Shown here: positions 23,588 to 31,118 of the stretch, piece after piece
How positions within the stretch are numbered: the stretch's first letter is position 1
Layout: every line of letters starts with the position of its first letter
Assembly: GCA_003138855.1 (NCBI GenBank)
Contig: PLHF01000100.1
Span: 1 to 37,016 of the forward strand
Direction: 5' to 3'
Source of the DNA: Acidimicrobiaceae bacterium
GTDB taxonomy: Bacteria; Actinomycetota; Acidimicrobiia; Acidimicrobiales; RAAP-2
Length of the DNA stretch: 37,016 nucleotides
Program-made: the position numbers and the translations under genes
The notes under the pieces: generated by a model
The model's database searches: none
What the model saw: the letters and a program-made list of their open reading frames with translations, nothing else
What the model was told of the DNA's origin: nothing

Positions 23588-23593
23588 ACGGTA
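23588..23593 (-). promoter_or_regulatory. Putative leaderless -10 box of the nitroreductase operon
   Basis: TACCGT on the minus strand ends 7 bases before the ATG at 23580. The 191-base divergent gap up to the phospholipase D gene shows no other clear signal. Confidence 0.4.
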
Positions 23594-23771
23594 GTGGCGC
23601 TGCACCGCGCCCGCGCACCCCGGGGAACGCACCGACCCACCGGTGCGCCGGTACCCCGGTGCACGGTCGACGCCCGATCCGTCACCTGATTGACTGGGCC
23701 CTCGGGCAGCCGCGCCCCACTCACCGCCGGGCCGTCCCTTTCCCGGCCCGCTCGGCACCACCCACCCCGAG

Positions 23772-25166
23772 GTGCACCGTCATGGCACGCTCCCCGACAC
23801 ACCCACACCATCGCCACCGCGGTCGACGCGCCGCCCGTTGCTGCCCTGGTGCCGGGTCCGCCACCGGGGCAGCGCTCCCCTGGTCGTCGCCGTGCTGATC
23901 CTGACCGGGTGCAGCGCGTCCGCACCGACCGCCGGTCACTCCGCGCCCGCGACGTCGAAACTCCCGGGCGCGACCGCTGCAGGGACGTCCACGCCGACGG
24001 CGGTCGCGCCCGCGGCAGGCACGTCGACCACCGCGGCAGGCACCGGTGCGCTCAGCCTGGTCGTCGAGCCCGACGACGACTACCGGTCGACCGACCAGTT
24101 GATCGCCGCGGCCCACCACACGATCGACATGACCATGTACGAGTTGGCCGATACCCAGACCCAGGCCCTGTTGATCGCCGCCCGCCAACGAGGGGTGGCC
24201 ATCCGGGTGGTGGTCGACCAGGCCGACAGCGGCGCTTCGGTCAACCAGTCCGCCTACGGACAGCTGCAGGGTGCAGGGGTGCCGGTCCGCTGGGCGCCCG
24301 ACGGGGTCATCTTCCACCAGAAGACCATCACCGTGGACGGAGCGGTCTCCGCCATCATGTCCGGCAACCTGACGTCGCAGTACTACGGAACCACCCGCGA
24401 CTTCGTGGTGATGGATCGCGCCCCAGCGGCCGTTGCCGCCATCGAGGCGGTGTTCGCCGATGACTGGGACGGCCGACCGATCACCGGCGGGGCCACCCCC
24501 GACGGCCTGGTGTGGAGCCCGGGCGCCGAGCCGGCGCTGGTCGGCCTCATCGACGCCGCCCATCGCTCGGTGTCCGTGGAGAACGAGGAGATGGACTCGA
24601 CGCCGATCGTGTCGGCGCTGGAGGCAGCGGGTCTCCGGGGAGTGCTCGTCGAGGTGACCATGACGGCGAACTCCGAATGGGACACCGCGTTCGCCGCGCT
24701 GACCGGCGCCGGTGTCCGCGTCGCGACCTACCCCGATTCGCCGAGCGCCCTCTACATCCACGCCAAGGCGATCGTCGTGGACGGCTCGACCGCCTTCGTC
24801 GGGTCGCAGAACTTCTCGACGTCGAGCCTCGACGACAATCGCGAGCTCGGTCTGGTCACCGGCGACCACGCCGTGGTCGGCTCGCTCGCCCAGACACTGG
24901 CGGGGGACTTCGCGGGGGCCACACCGTTCGCCGGCGGCCCGGCGGCTGCGACCACCACGGCTCCACCACCCACACCACAGCCGTCCTCGGCCCAGGGAGC
25001 TGCTCCCCGGCCGGCCGGCACGGCGTGCCTCATCGACTCGGAGGGGAAGTGCTACCAGGCGGACGAGTACTGCCCTGCCGCACGGCGCGGCCAGACCGTC
25101 GAGGGTGCCGACGGCCCGATCACCTGTGTCGACGTCGACGGTTGGCGTTGGGAGCCGGCGGGCTGA
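23772..25166 (+). CDS. Secreted phospholipase D-fold lipoprotein
   Basis: 464 residues from a GTG. A hydrophobic segment PLVVAVLILTG is followed by lipobox Cys47 (LTGC), so the protein is probably anchored outside the membrane; the long stretch before it (about 30 residues) suggests the true start may be further downstream. Residues 48-90 are Ala/Thr/Pro-rich. Two PLD half-sites follow: H182-x-K184-x4-D189 in FHQKTITVDG with SGNLT after it, and H330-x-K332-x4-D337 in IHAKAIVVDG with GSQNFS. This is the arrangement of PLD-type nucleases and phosphodiesterases. After a second Pro/Thr linker comes a 50-residue tail with four Cys (ACLID, KCYQ, YCPA, TCVD), likely two disulfides. Substrate unknown. 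Confidence 0.85.
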   Translation: MHRHGTLPDTPTPSPPRSTRRPLLPWCRVRHRGSAPLVVAVLILTGCSASAPTAGHSAPATSKLPGATAAGTSTPTAVAPAAGTSTTAAGTGALSLVVEPDDDYRSTDQLIAAAHHTIDMTMYELADTQTQALLIAARQRGVAIRVVVDQADSGASVNQSAYGQLQGAGVPVRWAPDGVIFHQKTITVDGAVSAIMSGNLTSQYYGTTRDFVVMDRAPAAVAAIEAVFADDWDGRPITGGATPDGLVWSPGAEPALVGLIDAAHRSVSVENEEMDSTPIVSALEAAGLRGVLVEVTMTANSEWDTAFAALTGAGVRVATYPDSPSALYIHAKAIVVDGSTAFVGSQNFSTSSLDDNRELGLVTGDHAVVGSLAQTLAGDFAGATPFAGGPAAATTTAPPPTPQPSSAQGAAPRPAGTACLIDSEGKCYQADEYCPAARRGQTVEGADGPITCVDVDGWRWEPAG

Positions 25167-25175
25167 GCGGACTGA

Positions 25176-25194
25176 CCGGCCCCGGGGGCGCCGG
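25176..25194. terminator. GC hairpin between convergent PLD and peroxiredoxin genes
   Basis: CCGGC at 25176-25180 pairs with GCCGG at 25190-25194, with two further C-G pairs past one mismatch and a 3-base loop. It lies between two convergent stop codons and is symmetrical enough to act both ways. No T-run follows. Confidence 0.3.
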
Positions 25195-25208
25195 ACCGGC
25201 TGTGCTGC

Positions 25209-25691
25209 CTACAGTGCCTCGAGGATGGCGTCGGCCGCGCTGACCGTCAGTCCCGCGCCCGGCTCAACATTGAGCGTGGTCACCACGCCGTCCTCGATGA
25301 CCATGGCGTAGCGCTGCGACCGGGTCCCCAGACCGAACCCGCTCCCGTCGAGCTCGAGCCCGATCGCCTTGGCGAACCCGCCGTTCCCGTCGGCCAGCAG
25401 CTCCACCAGATCACCGACGTTCTGGGCCTCTCCCCAGGCCTCCATCACGAACGGGTCGTTGACCGAGATGCAGACGATTTTGTCGACTCCCTTGGCCTTC
25501 AGCTCGTCGTGGCGGATGACGTAGCTGGGCAGGTGGTAGTCCGAACAGGTCGGGGTGAAGGCGCCGGGGACGGCGAACAGCACCACCTTGCCGGAACCGA
25601 GCACGTCGCCGGTCTGCACATGGGTCGGCCCGTCCGGGCCGTAGGTCATCACCTGGATGTCCGGGATCCTGTCACCGACGGCAATCGTCAT
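25209..25691 (-). CDS. Peroxiredoxin of the Prx5 type
   Basis: 160 residues. The peroxidatic site is PGAFTPTCS with Cys49, the signature of the Prx5/AhpE-like group (PGAFTPTCS versus PxxxTxxC elsewhere). Following elements VDKIVCISVNDPFVMEAWG and TRSQRYAMVIEDG are also typical. It reduces hydroperoxides in the cytoplasm; Cys74 (IVCIS) is structural in relatives and a resolving thiol, perhaps glutaredoxin or mycothiol, would be external. The ATG has a good GGAGG 6 bases upstream, and TATGCT on the minus strand around 25765 could be its -10, giving a leader of about 60 bases with a hairpin. Confidence 0.92.
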   Translation of the reverse strand: MTIAVGDRIPDIQVMTYGPDGPTHVQTGDVLGSGKVVLFAVPGAFTPTCSDYHLPSYVIRHDELKAKGVDKIVCISVNDPFVMEAWGEAQNVGDLVELLADGNGGFAKAIGLELDGSGFGLGTRSQRYAMVIEDGVVTTLNVEPGAGLTVSAADAILEAL

Positions 25692-25717
25692 GGTTGTCCT
25701 CCGTGTCGCGCCGTTGC

Positions 25718-25732
25718 GATCCCCTCGGGATC
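25718..25732 (-). terminator. Small hairpin between the DUF2254 and peroxiredoxin genes
   Basis: GATCCC-CTC-GGGATC is a perfect 6-bp stem with a 3-base loop in the 98-base gap. It could end the DUF2254 transcript or lie in the peroxiredoxin leader. No U-tract is present. Confidence 0.3.
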
Positions 25733-25789
25733 ACCCGGCTGCGGCGGTCTGATCACCAGCATACGGGACACTCGTCGACAGCCGTCGCG

Positions 25790-27217
25790 TCAATCGACAT
25801 GGCGCGGGGATGCCAGGAGCCTGTCATCCAGTGTCGTCGCCGCCCGAACGAGCCGATCGAACCGCAGACGGATGACATCCATGTCGTGTGGTTCGGGCAC
25901 TTCCTCTTCGGCACCGCGCAGGATCATCTCGGCCTGACGGAGGAGAACGGCCCGTTGTCGGTCGCTGGTCGTGTTCTCCGTGATGTGGGCGAGTGCGTCG
26001 ATCATACGGATGATGACGGCGGGCATGGCGCGGGCCGCCTGACGGACCTTGTCGAAGGCCCGATCCACCATCCGGCCGTAGCTCGGATCGAACTCGATGA
26101 GTCGGACATGTCCGCTCCGATCGCGATAGACCCCCTCTTCGAGCACTCTGGCCGAGATCTCCGACAATCCGGCAGAGAGCCAGTCGATGCACGTCAACGC
26201 GGTGAACGTGTCGTTTACGGCTGGGGACAGGGCCCGAATGGCGATCTCGACGAGTTGGTCGATGGCGAACACCGGATCCTGGGTGAGGGTGCGATGCGGA
26301 CCGGTCACGTGGGCCTGTTCCAGGGCGGCAGCCACCCGCTTCGCCGCCCCGGCCGGCCACACCGTGGCCAACGGGCGATGGGCCACCACGAAGTGGCCGG
26401 GCCGATGGGCCAGGCGGATCACCGCATCAGAGGCCTCGGCGATCTCGACGAGTTGCCCGTAGCCGACGAATTGGAGGTAGCCACTCTGCCGGGCGGTGAC
26501 TTCCGCTCCCGGCTTCTCGAGCATGTCCACCAGCTCCGCGGTGTACCCGGACGGCGAATGCCGGCCTTGGCCCAGAGCAGAGTGGCGCTCGGGGAATTCC
26601 GCGGCGATTGCCCTGTCGAGGTCGCGGGCGATTCCGGCGATGACCTCCGGCAGCTGGATGGACTTGGCGATGTGGTGAATGAAGTAGATGAGCACGACCA
26701 GGTCCACCAGCAACATGGCTTCGGCCACGGTGATCGACAGGTGGGGGACGAAGTCCCCTGACGGGAGGCCGGTGATCGAACCGAGGGCCAGGACCGAGTA
26801 GACGAACGTGCCCACGAAGATCCCGAGCGTCATCTGGTTGCCCAGATCCCGGATGAAGTTGCGCATCATCCGAGGCCCGAACTGCTGCGACGCCAGCGTC
26901 AGGGCCAAGATGGTGATGGAGAACACCACGCCGATGGTGGTGATGATGGCCGCGGCGATGGCGATGAGCACCTGGCGGCCGGCGTCGGCACTTCCGGTCC
27001 TCACCCACCACGGCAGCGTCAGGTGGTGGTGGGACGCCGCCAGGTCCACTTCATAGGTGATGGCGAACAGCAGGAAGGCGACCACGATGGCCAGGGTCGG
27101 CACCACCCAGAACGTCGTTCGAAGCGCCTCGCGCCGCCAGCTGGGAAGGCGAAGCTTTCTCTGCCTGGCTTGGTCCGGCAGTCGCTGTCCCACGCTCGCC
27201 TGTTCTGGTTCGGTCAC
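25790..27217 (-). CDS. DUF2254 predicted membrane protein
   Basis: 475 residues from GTG 27217, chosen because GAGGAG lies 4 bases upstream; an in-frame ATG at 27256 is an alternative. Four membrane segments: about 34-52, 78-104, 130-150 and 160-185. VVFSITILALTLASQQFGPRMMRNFI between TM2 and TM3 is the hallmark of DUF2254. The cytoplasmic half (200-475) includes GYLQFVGYGQLVEIA, and DQLVEIAIRALSPAVNDTFTALTCIDWL, also conserved. The function of the family is unknown; a channel or transport role has been suggested only from topology. It stands alone, upstream of the peroxiredoxin gene on the same strand. Confidence 0.88.
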   Translation of the reverse strand: MTEPEQASVGQRLPDQARQRKLRLPSWRREALRTTFWVVPTLAIVVAFLLFAITYEVDLAASHHHLTLPWWVRTGSADAGRQVLIAIAAAIITTIGVVFSITILALTLASQQFGPRMMRNFIRDLGNQMTLGIFVGTFVYSVLALGSITGLPSGDFVPHLSITVAEAMLLVDLVVLIYFIHHIAKSIQLPEVIAGIARDLDRAIAAEFPERHSALGQGRHSPSGYTAELVDMLEKPGAEVTARQSGYLQFVGYGQLVEIAEASDAVIRLAHRPGHFVVAHRPLATVWPAGAAKRVAAALEQAHVTGPHRTLTQDPVFAIDQLVEIAIRALSPAVNDTFTALTCIDWLSAGLSEISARVLEEGVYRDRSGHVRLIEFDPSYGRMVDRAFDKVRQAARAMPAVIIRMIDALAHITENTTSDRQRAVLLRQAEMILRGAEEEVPEPHDMDVIRLRFDRLVRAATTLDDRLLASPRHVD

Positions 27218-27313
27218 CGCGCTCCTCTGCGAGGGCGGCCAACGAGGCCGACCCAATGCCGACCAGACTTCCCGGCGCTCCGCAACCAGGCTACCTCCAC
27301 GGAGGAGGGGTGA

Positions 27314-28252
27314 TCACCGACGGCCATGGCGCTCCGGCACCTCGGGCAACACCTCGTGCCCGAACCGCTCGATGGCGGCCAACTGGGCGTCCCTCGTCTC
27401 GCCGGGGAGGGCCACGCTCACCCAGTCGACCCCGATCGCCCCGAGCTCCTGCATCGAGGCGACCACCCGCTCCTCGTCGACCTCGGACCCGCCGCCCATC
27501 GACAACCCCTCGGGGATGAAGCACACGGTCAGGGGCGCGCTGCGCCCGATCGCTACCGCGTGCTCGCGGGCATACTCCAGGGACGCGGCCAGATCCTCTG
27601 CCCTCTCCAGCGGAGCGGTGCGGGTGCGTCCCGCCAGGCCGGCCGGGTTGGGGAAGGGACACCAGCCGTCGGCCAGCTCCACGGCCCGGCGGATGGCACG
27701 TCGGCTGTTGCCGCCGATCCACAGTGGTGGGTGGGGTCGCTGGACGGGTCTGGGGAGCATGGTGTTCCCCGTCGCCCGGTAACCCGACCCCTCGAAGGTG
27801 GTGCTCGAACCCGTCCATGCGGCGCGCATGGCGGCAATGGACTCGTCCATCCGTTCGTTCCGCTCGGCGAACGACGCCCCCAGCGCCTCGAACTCGGGCT
27901 CGAGGTAGCCGGCACCCAGGCCGACGATCACCCGCCCGCCGCTCAGCACGTCGAGGGAGGCGATCCCCTTGGCGGCCACGAACGGGTTGCGGTAGGCGAC
28001 GATGAAGAGATTGGTATGGAGCCGGATGGACGTCGTCGCCGCCGCCGCGAAGGACAGTGCCACCAGCGGGTCCAGGGCGTGGTGGCCGCCGTGGGCCAGC
28101 CAGGCGTCACCCGGGAAGGGGTGGTCGGTGGTGTAGACGGCCCCGAACCCGGCCGCTTCGGCGGCAGCGGCCAGCTCGCCGATGGCACCCGGACCGAGGA
28201 ACTCCCCGTCGAGATCGACCCGGTGGGTCGGCAATCCGTAGGACACGCGCAC
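27314..28252 (-). CDS. LLM-class (F420-dependent type) oxidoreductase
   Basis: 312 residues from a GTG. LLM features: AAEAAGFGAVYTTDHPFP (about 33-50), LHTNLFIVAYRNPFVAAKGIASLDVLSGGRVIVGLGAGYLEPEFEALG (97-145) and PRPVQRPHPPLWIGGNSRRAIRRAVELADGWCP (about 183-215). These positions build the F420/FMN pocket. It belongs to a different subgroup from the LLM gene at 21948-22838 (length and C-terminus differ). It starts 12 bases after the thioesterase stop and is probably in the same transcript. Substrate unknown. Confidence 0.9.
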   Translation of the reverse strand: MRVSYGLPTHRVDLDGEFLGPGAIGELAAAAEAAGFGAVYTTDHPFPGDAWLAHGGHHALDPLVALSFAAAATTSIRLHTNLFIVAYRNPFVAAKGIASLDVLSGGRVIVGLGAGYLEPEFEALGASFAERNERMDESIAAMRAAWTGSSTTFEGSGYRATGNTMLPRPVQRPHPPLWIGGNSRRAIRRAVELADGWCPFPNPAGLAGRTRTAPLERAEDLAASLEYAREHAVAIGRSAPLTVCFIPEGLSMGGGSEVDEERVVASMQELGAIGVDWVSVALPGETRDAQLAAIERFGHEVLPEVPERHGRR

Positions 28253-28264
28253 CCGAGAGCCCCG

Positions 28265-28735
28265 TCAGGCCGAACGGTCGCCGGGGCCGACCGGATCGGC
28301 CGGCCCGGCCGGCTCGGCCAGCTCGGCCAGCCACGCCGGCATGCGGGCTGCCCTCCCGGTGCTGTCCACCGCGCCGTGGACGGTGACTGCGGTGGACCGG
28401 GTCTCCTCCGCCACCTGCAGCAGGTAGCCGATCTGGAAGGTGGTCCGGGTCAGCTTGCCCACGGCCAGGTGGACGTCCACCTCGTCGTCGAACCGGAGGG
28501 CCAGGCGGTAGCGCACGTAGAGCTCGAGCACTGCGAAGTCGATGCCCTGTCGCCGGATCTGGTCGTAGGGATGGCCGGCCGCCCGCAGGAGCTCGACACG
28601 GGCCTCCTCGAGATAGGCGGCATAGGCGCCGTGATGGATGATCCCCATGGCGTCCGTCTCCGCGAAGCGGGGCCGGATCCGGTGCACGAACCGGTAGTCC
28701 GACGGGTCGAGCGACGGGTCGAGCGAGAGGCGCAT
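28265..28735 (-). CDS. 4HBT-fold (YbgC/FadM-type) acyl-CoA thioesterase
   Basis: 156 residues. The hot-dog domain has the active-site segment RFAETDAMGIIHHGAYAAYLEEARVELLR, with the catalytic Asp28 in ETDAMG and the HHG turn, then FAVLELYVRYRLALRFDDEVDVHLAV. It hydrolyses acyl-CoA to free acid and CoA in the cytoplasm; chain length cannot be read. A short repeat SLDPSLDPS lies in the first 13 residues. TAGCGT ends 7 bases before the ATG, a leaderless layout. That box lies in the last bases of the upstream DUF7064-type gene. The LLM gene follows 12 bases after. Confidence 0.9.
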   Translation of the reverse strand: MRLSLDPSLDPSDYRFVHRIRPRFAETDAMGIIHHGAYAAYLEEARVELLRAAGHPYDQIRRQGIDFAVLELYVRYRLALRFDDEVDVHLAVGKLTRTTFQIGYLLQVAEETRSTAVTVHGAVDSTGRAARMPAWLAELAEPAGPADPVGPGDRSA

Positions 28736-28742
28736 CGACCCG

Positions 28743-28748
28743 ACGCTA
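28743..28748 (-). promoter_or_regulatory. Putative leaderless -10 box of the thioesterase gene
   Basis: TAGCGT on the minus strand ends 7 bases before the ATG at 28735 and overlaps the stop codon of the preceding gene. Confidence 0.4.
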
Positions 28749-29690
28749 CCGTGCGGTCACCGAAAGGTCGGGCTGATTCCACTCGATCCACCCGGTGCCG
28801 GCCCGGCCGTCACGGCAGGTGAACCGGGCGACCGCACGAGGGAACCGGGTGGACCGGCCGTCCGGGGCCACCAGCAGCAGCGGTCCGAAGGCCAACGGCT
28901 GGATCCCGAGCTCGAGACCGCCCGGCTCGATCCGGATCGAGCCGGTGCTCGGCAGTCCCTCATCGCCCAGGACCTCGGTCACCTCCACCGCCTCCACCGG
29001 GTGCACCTCCCCATCGGGATGCTGCAGGTAGCCGAAGGCCACCGGGTGCCCGGGGATCCGGATGTCGGCGGCGTGCACCCTGGTCCCGTCGTCGAGCCGG
29101 GCCGCCATCCAGCACCAGCCGAAATCCCACCAGTCGCGGACGCCCCAGGAATGGTCACGCTGGCCGTGCCCTTCGACGGCGAGCATCTCGTCGCCCACGC
29201 TCACCGTGCCCCCGACCAGACAGGGCACCTCGTACCGGGTGGTGATGTCGTAGTGGTACGGCACGCCATCGGTGCTCCAGCTGAGGTCGAACCCGACACT
29301 GGTGGGGTCACCCGCCTCACCCCGGTAGACCGCCGTCGGTTCGGCGTACCCGACGGCGGGCGCCGTCCCCCGCAGCGTCATCACGTCCAGGGGCTCCTCG
29401 ACGGAGCAGGTGATGTCGTAGCCCTGCGCCCCGAGTACCAGCCCGGTGCCCTCCCCGACCGGAAGGTCGTAGGCCACCGACGCGGTCACCGGACGTCCCG
29501 GGCCGACGACCATGGTCGTCCACCAGGTCACTCCCAGGTTGGGATAGAGGCCGATCCGGGCATACCCGGCCACCGCGCCGTCGTCGGACACGAAGTCGAG
29601 GTAGTACGACTCGTTCCAGAGCATCTCGGTCCCGGGGAGGTGTCGTTGCTCATCGTCCGGGTCGACCGGGTGGCTGCTCAAATCGGGCAC
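28746..29690 (-). CDS. AttH/CrtC-like lipocalin-type protein (DUF7064/DUF7065 type)
   Basis: 314 residues from a GTG with a perfect AGGAGG 5 bases upstream. The N-terminal half has WNESYYLDFVSDDGAVAGYARIGLYPNLGVTWW, and the C-terminal half GHGQRDHSWGVRDWWDFGWCWMAARLDDGTRVHA, the signature that links hydroxyneurosporene synthase (CrtC), AttH and the DUF7064/7065 group. It is a tandem of two lipocalin-like beta barrels. CrtC relatives add water to a lipid double bond, but the role of this group is not established. The gene begins 19 bases after an APH-like kinase gene, a pairing frequent for this group, which suggests a common lipid or sterol-type substrate. That is inference. Confidence 0.75.
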   Translation of the reverse strand: MPDLSSHPVDPDDEQRHLPGTEMLWNESYYLDFVSDDGAVAGYARIGLYPNLGVTWWTTMVVGPGRPVTASVAYDLPVGEGTGLVLGAQGYDITCSVEEPLDVMTLRGTAPAVGYAEPTAVYRGEAGDPTSVGFDLSWSTDGVPYHYDITTRYEVPCLVGGTVSVGDEMLAVEGHGQRDHSWGVRDWWDFGWCWMAARLDDGTRVHAADIRIPGHPVAFGYLQHPDGEVHPVEAVEVTEVLGDEGLPSTGSIRIEPGGLELGIQPLAFGPLLLVAPDGRSTRFPRAVARFTCRDGRAGTGWIEWNQPDLSVTAR

Positions 29691-29709
29691 GGATCCTCCT
29701 GTCGTCGGG

Positions 29710-30813
29710 TCATCTGCGGGCCGGCCCGGGAAGGACCGCCCCGGCGTCGAGGTCGAGGGCCTGTTGGGCGTAGCGACCCAGGTTGGTGACGAACATCTCG
29801 TCGCCCCGCTCCGTCCGCTTCACCAGCATGGACGCCCCGATGGTCATGAGCAGCCCACCGAAGCACATGAGGCGGCAGTCCTGTTCGAGTTGGTCCAGGC
29901 CGTAGCCGGTCACCCCGTGGGCCACCAGGGCGCCATGGTACGCACGCAGCAGGTCGTCACCGTGGCACCGACGGTCCTCGACGGTGAGGCTCGCGCCCAT
30001 GAAGTACGACACGTCCGAGGCGGCGGAGCCCCACGCAGCCGTCTGCCAATCGACGACGTAGGGACGCACCTGCCCGGGGCAGAACAGGAGATTGTCGAGG
30101 CGGAAGTCGCCATGGGTCACGGTGGTGGCAGCCGAGCGGCCCGCCAGCCACGGACCCAGCACGTCGATGAAGTGGTCGCACAGCTCGAGGTGGGCCGGAT
30201 CGATACGCGAACCGTACCGCTCGACGAACTCCGGCCACAACGGGGTCACCACACCGGCGAGGAAATGGTCGGCCTCGGGGCCCCCGCGTTGCAGCCACCC
30301 CAGTCCGGCGAGGTGGGGGTCGGACCAGGCCGGCCCGTGGAGAGCGGCCATCTCGACCAGGGCCGCCTCGGCCGCCTCCGCGTCACATCCGTCGAGCTGC
30401 TCGCCCTGGACCCCGTCGATCACGTCCTCGAGGAGGATCACGAACCATCCGGTGTCGGGCTCGTAGTGGCTGAGATAGCACTCGGGCATGCGGGTGCCCA
30501 CCCGGCCGGCCACCGCGGTGTAGAAACCGACTTCGATCTCGTAGGCCCGGGTCATCAGGCCGGTCGACCGGCTCTGCTCGTCGGCCGAGGCGAACTTGGC
30601 GACGACCGAGTGCGCTCCGCCGTCCGGGGGCTCGAGCCGGTAGGAGACCCGCACGGTGTCGGCCATCTGCCCGGTGCCCACGGGGCTGGTCGAGACGGAG
30701 TGCGCCATCCGGCCGTCGGCGATCACCCCCGCCTCGGCGAGGACGGACGTCAGCCATTCGGCGGTCACATCCTCGGGTCGATGCACCGACCCCGGCGGGC
30801 CCGGGGCAATCAC
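29710..30813 (-). CDS. Aminoglycoside phosphotransferase-like (APH/ecdysteroid-kinase type) kinase
   Basis: 367 residues from a GTG at 30813 where homology starts; no ribosome site is seen and the exact start is uncertain. Kinase-like elements: VVAKFASADEQ (nucleotide-binding lysine), ECYLSHYEPDTGWFVILLEDV, catalytic loop THGDFRLDNLLF (HGDxxxxN) and the metal-binding VVDWQ. The HGDFRLDN/VDWQ form is that of the APH and ecdysteroid-kinase branch that phosphorylates small hydroxylated compounds. Resistance is unlikely to be its main role here. The DUF7064-type gene follows 19 bases downstream. Confidence 0.8.
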   Translation of the reverse strand: MIAPGPPGSVHRPEDVTAEWLTSVLAEAGVIADGRMAHSVSTSPVGTGQMADTVRVSYRLEPPDGGAHSVVAKFASADEQSRSTGLMTRAYEIEVGFYTAVAGRVGTRMPECYLSHYEPDTGWFVILLEDVIDGVQGEQLDGCDAEAAEAALVEMAALHGPAWSDPHLAGLGWLQRGGPEADHFLAGVVTPLWPEFVERYGSRIDPAHLELCDHFIDVLGPWLAGRSAATTVTHGDFRLDNLLFCPGQVRPYVVDWQTAAWGSAASDVSYFMGASLTVEDRRCHGDDLLRAYHGALVAHGVTGYGLDQLEQDCRLMCFGGLLMTIGASMLVKRTERGDEMFVTNLGRYAQQALDLDAGAVLPGPARR

Positions 30814-31118
30814 GAGGGAGCGACCGGCTCGCAGGAAGGCCCCGGGCGGGCCACCTGGCCGGGGACGGGACGTCCCGGGACGCCGCCCAGCCCCGGAGAC
30901 GCCTCGAGGAAACCGTCGAGCTGCACGCCGGTGACGATACCCATCCGGTCCGACAGGTGCACGAGACCCCCGGTGGCCCGCTCCGCGCCCTATCGCCGCG
31001 TGGTGGCCAGGGCTAGTGTCGACGGAGACGGAGCCAGTGCAGGGTGCCTGCTGCCGGAGCACATCCCGCCCGGGACGGCACCTGTCCGAAGCCGCAAGGG
31101 ACCCTCGATCCCCCGAAC
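30814..31118. other. Divergent intergenic region (305 bases)
   Basis: Between the kinase gene (minus) and the GH43-like gene (plus). The only promoter-like element is TAGTGT at 31013-31018 on the plus strand, about 100 bases before the ATG at 31119, with no clear -35. No RNA gene or strong palindrome is seen. Confidence 0.4.
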
